Below, piece after piece: positions 1-8,852 of a stretch of 20,000 bases of DNA. Below the pieces are notes generated by a model that saw only the letters and a list, made by a program, of their open reading frames with translations, searched no databases and was not told where the DNA came from. The stretch comes from Sphaeroforma sirkka. Its lineage: Eukaryota > Opisthokonta > Ichthyosporea > Ichthyophonida. The position numbers and the translations under genes are program-made. The stretch covers positions 1 through 20,000 of the forward strand of contig LUCW03000426.1 in assembly GCA_001586965.3 (NCBI GenBank), written 5' to 3'. Each line of letters starts with the position of its first letter. Position 1 is the stretch's first letter.

Positions 1-2780
1 GGCCCTAGGCCCTGGGCCCTGGGCCCTGGGCCCTGGGCCCTGGGCCCTGGCCCTGGGCCCTGGGCCCTGGGCCCTGGGCCCTGGGCCCTGGGCCTGGGCC
101 CTGGGCCTGGGCCCTGGGCCCTGGGCCCTGGGCCCTGGGCCCTGGGCCCTGGGCCCTGGGCCCTGGGCCCTGGGCCCTGGGCCCTGGGCCCTGGGCCCTG
201 GGCCCTGGGCCCTGGGCCCTGGGCCCTGGGCCCTGGGCCCTGGGCCCTGGGCCTGGGCCCTGGGCCCTGGGCCCTGGGCCCTGGGCCCTGGGCCCTGGGC
301 CCTGGGCCCTGGGCCTGGGCCCTGGGCCCTGGGCCCTGGGCCTGGGCCCTGGGCCTGGGCCCTGGGCCCTGGGCCCTGGGCCCTGGGCCCTGGGCCCTGG
401 GCCTGGGCCCTGGGCCCTGGGCCCTGGGCCCTGGGCCCTGGGCCTGGGCCTGGGCCTGGGCCTGGGCCCTGGGCCCTGGGCCCCTGGGCCTGGGCCCTGG
501 GCCTGGGCCCTGGGCCTGGGCCCTGGGCCCTGGGCCCTGGGCCTGGGCCCTGGGCCTGGGCCTGGGCCCTGGGCCCTGGGCCCTGGGCCCTGGGCCCTGG
601 GCCTGGGCCCTGGGCCCTGGGCCCTGGGCCCTGGGCCCTGGGCCCTGGGCCCTGGGCCCTGGCCCTGGGCCCTGGGCCTGGGCCTGGGCCCTGGGCCCTG
701 GGCCTGGGCCCTGGGCCCTGGGCCCTGGGCCCTGGGCCCTGGGCCCTGGGCCCTGGCCCTGGGCCCTGGGCCCTGGGCCCTGGGCCCTGGGCCTGGGCCC
801 TGGGCCCTGGGCCCTGGGCCCTGGGCCTGGGCCTGGGCCCTGGGCCCTGGGCCCTGGGCCCTGGGCCCTGGGCCCTGGGCCCTGGGCCTGGGCCTGGGCC
901 TGGGCCCTGGGCCCTGGGCCCCCTGGGCCTGGGCCCTGGGCCTGGGCCCTGGGCCTGGGCCTGGGCCCTGGGCCCCTGGGCCCTGGGCCCTGGGCCTGGG
1001 CCCTGGGCCCTGGGCCCTGGGCCTGGCCTGGGCCTGGGCTGGGGGGCCTGGGCCCTGGGCCCTGGGCCCTGGGCCCTGGGCCCTGGGCCTGGGCCCTGGG
1101 CCCTGGGCCTGGGCCTGGGCCCCTGGGCCTGGGCCCTGGGCCCTGGGCCCTGGGCCTGGGCCTGGGCCTGGGCCTGGGCCCTGGGCCTGGGCCTGGGCCC
1201 TGGGCCCTGGGCCTGGGCCTGGGCCTGGGCCCTGGGCCCTGGGCCCTGGGCCCTGGGCCCTGGGCCTGGGCCTGGGCCTGGGCCCTGGGCCTGGGCCCTG
1301 GGCCCTGGGCCCTGGGCCTGGGCCCTGGGCCTGGGCCCTGGGCCTGGGCCCTGGGCCTGGGCCCTGGGCCTGGGCCTGGGCCCTGGGCCCTGGGCCCTGG
1401 GCCTGGGCCTGGGCCCTGGGCCTGGGCCCTGGGCCTGGGCCCTGGGCCCTGGGCCCTGGGCCTGGGCCCTGGGCCTGGGCCTGGGCCCTGGGCCTGGGCC
1501 TGGCCTGGGCCCTGGGCCCTGGGCCCTGGGCCCTGGGCCTGGCCCTGGGCCCTGCCTGGGCCCTGGGCCTGGGCCTGGGCCCTGGGCCCTGGGCCCTGGG
1601 CCCTGGGCCCTGGGCCCTGGGCCCTGGGCCTGGGCCTGGGCCTGGGCCCTGGGCCTGGGCCCTGGGCCCTGGGCCCTGGGCCTGGGCCTGGGCCTGGGCC
1701 CTGGGCCCTGGGCCCTGGCCCTGGGCCCTGGGCCCTGGGCCCTGGGCCTGGGCCCTGGGCCCTGGGCCCTGGGCCTGGGCCCTGGGCCTGGGCCCTGGGC
1801 CCTGGGCCTGGGCCTGGGCCTGGGCCTGGGCCCTGGGCCCTGGGCCCTGGGCCCTGGGGCCTGGGCCCTGGGCCCTGGGCCTGGGCCTGGGCCCTGGGCC
1901 CTGGGCCCTGGGCCTGGGCCCTGGGCCCTGGGCCCTGGGCCCTGGCCCTGGGCCTGGGCCTGGGCCCTGGGCCCTGGGCCCTGGGCCCTGGGCCTGGGCC
2001 TGGGCCTGGGCCCTGGGCCCCTGGGCCCTGGGCCCTGGGCCCTGGGCCTGGGCCTGGGCCCTGGGCCTGGGCCCTGGGCCTGGGCCCTGGGGGCCTGGGC
2101 CCTGGGCCCTGGGCCCTGGGCCCTGGGCCTGGGCCCTGGGCCCCTGGCCCTGGCCCTGGGCCTGGGCCCTGGGCCCTGGGCCTGGGCCTGGGCCCTGGGC
2201 CTGGGCCCTGGGCCCTGGGCCCTGGGCCCTGGGCCCTGGGCCCTGGGCCCTGGGCCCTGGGCCCTGGGCCCTGGGCCTGGGCCTGGGCCTGGGCCTGGGC
2301 CCTGGGCCTGGGCCCCTGGGCCTGGGGCCTGGGCCTGGGCCTGGGCCTGGGCCCTGGGCCCTGGGCCCTGGGCCTGGGCCCTGGGCCCTGGGCCCTGGGC
2401 CCTGGGCCCTGGGCCTGGGCCCTGGGCCCTGGGCCCTGGGCCCTGGGCCCTGGGCCCTGGGCCCTGGGCCCTGGGCCCTGGGCCCTGGGCCCTGGGCCCT
2501 GGGCCCTGGGCCCTGGGCCCTGGGCCTGGGCCTGGGCCCTGGGCCCTGGGCCCTGGGCCCTGGCCCTGGGCCTGGGCCTGGGCCCTGGGCCCTGGGCCCT
2601 GGGCCCTGGGGCCTGGGCCTGGGGCCTGGGCCCTGGGCCCTGGGGCCCTGGGCCCTGGGCCTGGGCCTGGGCCCTGGGCCTGGGCCTGGGCCCTGGGCCC
2701 TGGGCCTAAGGCCCTGGGCCTGGGCCCTGGGCCCTGGGCCATGGCCCTGGGCCCTGGGCCCTGGCCCTGGCCCTGGGCCC
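1..2780. repeat. CCCTGGG telomere-like tandem array
   Basis: The first 2.8 kb is an almost uninterrupted array of the 7-mer CCCTGGG mixed with the 6-mer CCTGGG and a few longer G or C runs. It sits at the very start of the sequence, in the place and strand (C-rich strand reading inward) expected for a left-end telomere. The true telomere word CCCTAAA occurs beside CCCTGGG in the tract at 5337-5480, so the array looks like CCCTAAA with AAA replaced by GGG. Inference: a miscalled telomere, or less likely a real variant or satellite. No gene is visible in it. Confidence 0.9.
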
Positions 2781-2799
2781 TATACCTGGGTTGGGCCCA

Positions 2800-4994
2800 G
2801 GCAATTCCTGACCCTAACGCTCACCTGGATATTGGGCCTGGGCATGGGCCCAAATCCTGTTGCTCAGTCATATTAACAAATTAGATGCATTTAAAACACA
2901 CAAAAGACAAGGTGGATTCAAATCCGGCTATTCTTGGGCCCTGGGCACTGACATTACACGAATATGGGCCCCAGGCCAATCCTACAGATGCACCTACACA
3001 TCAGATATTCCTAGACATTAAGAAAGCATACGATTCTGTGCGATTGGACTGGGTTGTGGCGTTTACTACACAATAGACATGTACCTGGGCCAACTCATCA
3101 GTTTGTTCAAAAATATGTATCTCAATGTGACTTCGCGCGTTACGTACCAGCAAGTGTTGGGTCCAAAATTCGCTCGAAAGAATGGATTGACCCAGGGCGA
3201 CCCAATAGCCCCTACATTATTTAATATATATATAGACCCACTTTTAGACAGTCTCGAGAAAGTTGACCCCAATGGGTTTCTCGGTTGGGTAGATGACATG
3301 TCACTATACAATCGAAACACCCTGGCCCTACAGCAGTGTCTTAATCTCGCAGCCTGTGTGGGGCAGACGTTCTGGTGTTGAGCCCCACCCACTAAAGTCA
3401 CTATACATAGCACCAGAAAACCCAAAGGACCGATTTACATTTTGTGCTCGATCAATGTAGTATACAATCCACTAAGACTGCGCGATACCTTGGGTTTCCA
3501 ATGAGCCCAAAAGGAATCAATATAGTAGAGATGCTTGCAAATAGAACCACCACGCTCAATAATGCAATAACCGATAGCGGTCCTTTCGGCTTTCGAGCTG
3601 GGATCACTTGCACCCGCATAACAAGCTGATAATTTTTCAGTGTTTATACTCTCAAAATCACTTATGGACTCTGTTTTATCCTTTAGCCGATAAATCACTC
3701 ACTGAAGTGATAGACAAACAGTTATTCAACTAAACTTTTGTGCTCCATCGTGCTGTAGGATATATTACATCCACAGCGGCACAGAAAGACCCGCCTAAGA
3801 GTTTCACACCTACTATGCGTAATTCGATCAAATTTTGTGGCTTGCTTGATGCTCAGGCACTGTGTGAGTGGCAATGTGTAAGTTTAATCAATCATATTAG
3901 TAGAATGTCAATCAGAAATCCACTGCAAGACTATATGAACAAACGCAAATCCGTTTTCACCCCGATGGGACTCACCATGCTCGCTCGCGAGAACATCTAT
4001 TTTTTTTTATCCATATTATAAACTATACAGACAATTGAAGACTTTCTATACCAAAAGAACCCAAACAAGGAAGAAGGTGCGCTACACCGCGAGGCAGCAC
4101 GCGAGCTGAGATTTCGGCTCATCTACCCCGGCGAAGAAGAACGCTACCGATTCGACACACCGCTGGAACATCACAGCTTCAGCAGTCTTCTCTTCCGAGT
4201 TCCGACGATCTTCCTGTTCTACATATTACACAGGTTCTGTTTCACGCTAGAAAAGACCCCGGCAGGTCTCGCATGCATCGGCTGTAGCGCTAGAAAGTTC
4301 ACTCCACACACTTTACATGTCCCTTCGTGTTAGAGTTTGTGTCAAAACTGATCGCACCACAGAAGGCGTAGTAGTTAATAAGACACTGCTAGATGCACTT
4401 AGTAGTCGCAAGCGCTATACAGACATGCTAACGATTCACGATCAACTAGTATATATACACAAGGGACCGATAGAACCAAACATACTCATAGAAAAAAGTG
4501 TTTCCAGTGCCGCGTTTCATGACTACTGTAGTTCATACGTTACGTGTAAATGGTGCACACCCAGGGCAATGAATTTATATGGCCATCACTGGCTAGTATA
4601 GATCGTGGCCAGCAACCCAATAGAGTACTGTGGATTGATAATCCGCAAATAGATTTCAATACGCTTCACCCAGAGGCAGCAGCGTACATAATCACACCAC
4701 AGTATTGGAAACGCACACTACCCAACCACCACATTCACCCCTGTTCGATATAGATCAGGATTTAGAAAACAACATCCCAATAGATATCACTCTCCTATAT
4801 CACTAGCAGTCTAGATCCACCTGATTTTACCAAGTGTTGGCAAATATGCCTACGACAGATTTGCATTGACTTGAAGCTGAATAGCAATTATATCAACAAA
4901 CATCCTGCGATGAAACGCCCACCTCCTAGAACACATCCGCCTTAAGCGCCTACCGGCAGACACGGTTGCAAATCGCAACCCGGTGATGCGGTAG
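2800..4994 (+). pseudogene. ORF2 fragment of copy A: reverse transcriptase and C-terminal domain
   Basis: Partial ORF2 polyprotein of a non-LTR retrotransposon, broken into several frames. Visible reverse transcriptase blocks are the first catalytic aspartate block FLDIKKAYDSV (3008-3040), block B LTQGDPI (3187-3207) and the catalytic WVDD (3286-3297). Downstream are the segment with ARYLGFPMSPKG (about 3480-3510), a linker with LIYPGEEERYRF (about 4120-4155), a cysteine/histidine finger (about 4275-4330) and the conserved tail TLHPEAAAYI (about 4660-4690). The equivalent of B's stop is TAG at 4992-4994. Frame changes occur at about 3040-3079, 3430-3450, 3600-3630, 4300-4330 and 4739. The last is one missing C before CTGTTCGATATAG, shared with copy C. 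The fragment lacks the endonuclease and ORF1 and cannot be autonomous. Confidence 0.85.
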
Positions 4995-5001
4995 TGAGTC
5001 C

Positions 5002-5027
5002 GAGACAGTAGTGCCGCTACTGGTCTC
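5002..5027 (+). other. 3' UTR hairpin of copy A, just after the ORF2 stop
   Basis: The 5' arm GAGACAGTAG (5002-5011) pairs with CTACTGGTCTC (5017-5027) across the loop TGCCG. This gives ten pairs with one bulged G. It begins eight bases after the TAG at 4992-4994. Copies B and C have a hairpin at the same place; in B the arms have a different sequence. Confidence 0.7.
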
Positions 5028-5336
5028 TCTCTCATATTCAGTAATACGAAATGCAAATCGGTCATAGTATATTCTCAGCACTTGTTTCCAACCAGTTAGG
5101 ATTTACAAACTACTACTAAAACAACCCATAGAACTACATACCCAAAGAAACCAAGCCGCATAGCAAACTAAACGCGCAGCGCCAACAACCCAGCCATTAG
5201 ACAGTTCAGTTAGCCTCTACCTGAGAAAACAGGGATTAAGGCACAAACTGCGACACCTGCCGGCCGCCACAGGTCTTCGGACACAAAGCCATTGTATATA
5301 GCAATGGCATTGTAAACAAATAGCAATGGCGTGTAC

Positions 5337-5480
5337 CTAAGCCCTTGCCCTAAATAAACCCTAAAACCCTAAACCCCCCCCTAAACCCTGGGCCCTGGGC
5401 CCTAAACCCTAATTTATAACCTAAACCCTAGGCCCCCTGGGCCCTAGGACCCTATGTTTCCCTGGGACTAAAAAACCCTA
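5337..5480 (+). repeat. Interstitial telomere repeats, mixed CCCTAAA and CCCTGGG
   Basis: Degenerate repeats of CCCTAAA and CCCTAAAA with interspersed CCCTGGG words directly follow the 3' end of copy A. At about 5383-5412 the two words alternate within a single tract, which ties the terminal CCCTGGG array to the telomere repeat. The tract grades into the 22-bp satellite at about 5480. Confidence 0.9.
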
Positions 5481-7289
5481 TTTCAACTATTTATATTTCC
5501 TTTTGGACTATTTATATTTTCGCTTTTGAACTATTTATATTTCGCTTTTGGACTATTTATATTTCCTTTTGGACTATTTATATTTCACTTTTTTGGACTA
5601 TTTATGTTTCACTTTTGAACTATTTATATTTCACTTTTGGACTATTTATATTTCACTTTTGGACTATTTATATTTCACTTTTGACTATTTATGTTTCACT
5701 TTATATTTATATTTCTTTTGCGACTATTTATGTTTTCACTTTTGGACTATTTATATTTCACTTTTGGACTGGATTTCACTTTTGGACTATTTTATTTACT
5801 TTTGGACTATTTATGTTTCTTTTGGACTATTTATGTTTCACTTTTGGACTATTTATATTTCGCTTTTGGACTATTTATCATTTTCTTTTATCGGCTTTTG
5901 GACTATTTATATTTCGCTTTTGGACTATTTATATTTCACTTTTGGACTATTTATATTTCACTTTTGGACTATTTATATTTCACTTTTGGACTATTTATAT
6001 TTCGCTTTTGGACTATTTATATTTCACTTTTTGGACTACTATTTATATTTATTTCACTTTTGGACTATTTATATTTCGCTTTGGACTATTTATATGGTTT
6101 CAACTTTTTTGGATTTACTTTGGACTATTTATATTTCGCTTTTGACTATTTATATTTCGCTTTTGGACTATTTATATTTCACTTTTGGACTATTTATATT
6201 TTTCACTTTTTGAACTATTTATGTTTTTCACTTTTGGACTATTTATATTTCAACTTTTGGACTATTTATATTTCGCGCTTTTGAGACTATTTATATTTCA
6301 CTTTTGAACTATTTATATTTCACTTTTGGACTATTTATATTTCACTTTTGGACTATTTATGTTTCTTTTGGACTATTTATATTTCTTTTGGACTTTTGGA
6401 CTATTTATATTTCACTTTTGGACTATTTATATTTCACTTTTGAACTGTTATTTTTTCACTTTTGGACTATTTATGTTTCAGCTTTTGGACTATTTATGTT
6501 TTCGCTTGGACTTTATATTTTCACTTTTGGACTATTTATATTTTATATTTCACTTTTGGACTATTTATATTTCGCGCTTTGGACTATTTATATTTCTTTT
6601 GGACTATTTTATGTTTCACTTTTGGACTATTTATATTTTCACTTTTGGACTATTTATATTTCACTTTTGGACTATTTATATTTCACTTTTGGACTATTTA
6701 TTTTCACTTTTGGACTATTTATATTTACTTTTGGACTTTTGTTGTTTTTGGACTATTTATATTTCACTTTTGGACTATTTATACTTTTATGTTTTTGCGG
6801 ACTATTTATGTTTCACTTTTGACTATTTTTATATTTTTGGACATTTATATTTTCTATTTATTTATTTCAACTATTTATGAACTATTTATTTATACTTTAT
6901 ATTTCACTTGGACTATTTTATATTTCACGGACTATTTATATTTCGCGCTTTTGAACTATTTATATTTCACTTTTGGACTATTTATATTTTTTGGACTTTT
7001 GAACTATTTATATTTTATTTCACTTTTGAACTATTTATATTTCAACTTTTGGACTATTTTCTTTTGCGCGGACAACTATTTATTTTCGCTTTTGGACTAT
7101 TTATATCACTTTTCAAACTATTTTTGAACTATTTATATTTCAAACTTTTTTTAACTATTTATATTTCAACTTTTGAACTATTTATATTTCACTTTTGAAC
7201 TATTTATTTATTTCTATTTTAACTTTTGAACTATTTATATTTCAACTTTTGAACTATTTATATTTCACTTTTGAACTATTTATATTTCA
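5481..7289. repeat. AT-rich 22-bp tandem satellite
   Basis: About 1.8 kb, or roughly eighty units, of a 22-bp monomer built around GGACTATTTATA and TTTCACTTTT. Common variants are GGACT/GAACT and TTTCAC/TTTCGC, with small indels. GAACT becomes more frequent toward the right end (after about 7000). Each unit contains TATTTATA, so the minus strand carries TATAAATA in nearly every unit. The array lies between telomere repeats and the first unique sequence of copy B, so it may be B's 5' UTR (a monomer promoter array) or a separate subtelomeric satellite. Long forward ORFs through it are an effect of the period and are not genes. Confidence 0.92.
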
Positions 7290-7517
7290 AGCACATCTCA
7301 AACTGCTGACACTCGAAATCTCACTTTAGATGTGAACTCAACATACACAGTGCGAAAGTGAAAACATTTCAAAGAAATCACACAGACCCCAGAAAATTTT
7401 CAACCCGACCCAGAATCGAACACGTGACCGCACCACACCAAACCAGGCAATTTACCACTGGACCAAACAGACTTGTTATCAATCGAAAATCAAATCACTT
7501 GATCGTTAGCCGACACT
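7290..7517 (+). other. 5' leader of copy B
   Basis: Unique sequence between the end of the 22-bp array and the ORF1 start. It holds no coding signal I trust. It contains the tRNA-like segment on the minus strand described separately, and it is purine- and C-rich, unlike the satellite. Confidence 0.5.
7402..7472 (-). pseudogene. tRNA-like relic with A and B boxes
   Basis: On the minus strand TGGTCCAGTGG (7465-7455) fits the polymerase III A box, and GTTCGATTC (7421-7413) fits the B box. Their spacing of 44 nt from T8 to G53 is that of a tRNA without a long variable arm. The acceptor, D, anticodon and T stems hardly pair, so a working tRNA is unlikely. It could be a decayed tRNA, a tRNA-derived SINE head, or chance. 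Confidence 0.3.
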
Positions 7518-8852
7518 ATGGCGGGGGCCCCGCCCTCTGGAGGAGTCCATCAACCCACAGAGTTAGACGAGAAACTGAAGGCGATTGTACTACCCCTGAT
7601 AGAGAGAAGATGACCTACTTCGAGGATTGCATCAAAAGGTATGTTCATCTACAGAAGGGACTCACAAGGTAAGTAGTGTGGAGGAGATCCTCGCACGTTT
7701 AGAGAAATTAGAACACTCAAACAAAACTCTACTAGAGCAGAACCACGCCCTAAAATGTGAAAATGCGAAACTCCAACAGCAACTTGCATCCAAAAAACAA
7801 CCCACAGAGCACTGCCACAAACCAACACCGTATACGTATCCCAGATACCACAATTACGCACACGCCAGGACTTATACAAACTCCTGCAAACAAGGACAAG
7901 CCCACAACATACAAAGATATGTTGAATCAAACACGCAACTCCTCCTCAAGGGAGGCACAAGCAAATCTATTCCAACCCAGCAAGCCACCCTCTATATGGG
8001 ATTGCCAAGAAGATTGGGATCTCACAGCCTTATACTTTAGTTGCAACACACATGCACTAGAAGACGGTACGCTACCGACAAACAAGCATCTCTCAAATGG
8101 CTTTGGAACTTTCATTTGCTGAAATACATCCCCATACTGCACGCGTCATACCTCTACAAGATCGTAGCGCAGTAGAACTTTGAGTCCCCACACGGTTTGC
8201 AATCAAAACTAAACAAATCCTACTTGCTCGTGGTTGGCGCATTAACAAGGGTGCAGACCCCGCTAACGTAACCAACCCAATCGCAATAGAAGGCGCTCGC
8301 AAACGTCTAGAAAATGCTCATACCAGCGCACTGGCTCGCGATAAATGTCCACCACAATACCCTAGAGTCCTAACTCACCTACTCAGTAGAGTACCGAAAA
8401 CCACCACCAAACCTCCTCAATCCAGCCCAAACCCAATAGATACCACACACCCCCAATACTATCCATAATTATACAACCACGAAAACCACTGACATACAGA
8501 AACAGCACACACCCACCCACCGGAAAAATCTACACCCACAGCACCCGCAACACTACCACCAATCGCAGACCCAAACAACATCACGGACAATACTAATTCG
8601 TCCTCAAGAAACCCCAAACGAATTATAATTAGTGGAGACGAAGCAAATAGAAACACAGTTAAAGCTAGAATCGAAGATTCAAGCGATGATGAACACACCG
8701 ACGAAGTCTCAGAGCACTATATGTCAGATGACGAAATAGCGTCAGTCTTAGGCGATAGTTCGAAATCCCCACAAATATCTGATGCAGAAACAGAGAAAGA
8801 GCTTGCTGCATTCAAACAAAACCGAACCACTAGTAAGACGAAATCGCAATGA
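7518..8852 (+). pseudogene. ORF1 (gag-like, coiled-coil protein) of copy B, frame-broken
   Basis: Likely RNA-binding ORF1 protein of the retrotransposon, about 445 codons long. The start ATG at 7518 has A at -3 and G at +4, and the N-terminus reads MAGAPPSGGVHQPTEL. A leucine-rich coiled coil (7678-7797, with LARLEKLEH and LLEQNHALKCENAKL) probably trimerises it. A proline/threonine-rich basic linker (about 7800-8000) follows, then a folded-looking segment with LLARGWRINKG (about 8210-8250), then an acidic tail with MSDDE (about 8720). No CCHC knuckle is visible. The reading frame shifts at about 7605, 7800-7830 and 8090. In-frame stops lie at 8181 (TGA), 8466 (TAA) and 8490 (TGA). The final TGA (8850-8852) overlaps the ORF2 start. 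Function is inferred from position and coiled coil; sequence alone gives no family match. Confidence 0.72.
8849..8852 (+). promoter_or_regulatory. ATGA stop-start overlap of ORF1 and ORF2
   Basis: The last ORF1 codon is followed by TGA (8850-8852), which overlaps the ATG of ORF2 (8849-8851). The ORF2 frame begun here is the one carrying ETW and GDMN. Such an overlap suggests translation of ORF2 by termination-reinitiation, as described for the UAAUG junction of SART1. Coupling is an inference. Confidence 0.6.

Larger units (their letters stand above)
2781..5336 (+). mobile_element. Non-LTR retrotransposon copy A, 5'-truncated
   Basis: Homologous to the 3' part of copy B, from about B position 10260 to the B 3' end, and nearly identical by eye to copy C from 3410 onward. 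It begins inside the reverse transcriptase domain at the edge of the CCCTGGG array and ends in telomere repeats. Its 3' end is rearranged relative to B and C: a short segment containing ATAGCAATGG is duplicated at about 5300-5330. The 5' margin is blurred because CTGGG/GGGCCC words replace expected element sequence down to about 3090. Confidence 0.88.

Noticed and set aside
1..5480. A CRISPR array or bacterial repeat region
   Set aside because: Units are contiguous with no spacers, and the context is plainly eukaryotic (introns, telomere repeats, non-LTR elements).
5548..7198. Several long overlapping forward ORFs (up to 221 codons) rich in Phe, Tyr, Trp, Ile and Leu that look like membrane proteins
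   Set aside because: They follow the 22-bp satellite. Because 22 leaves remainder 1 when divided by 3, all three frames read the same 22-residue pattern, and indels only switch between them. No start context or conserved domain supports a gene.
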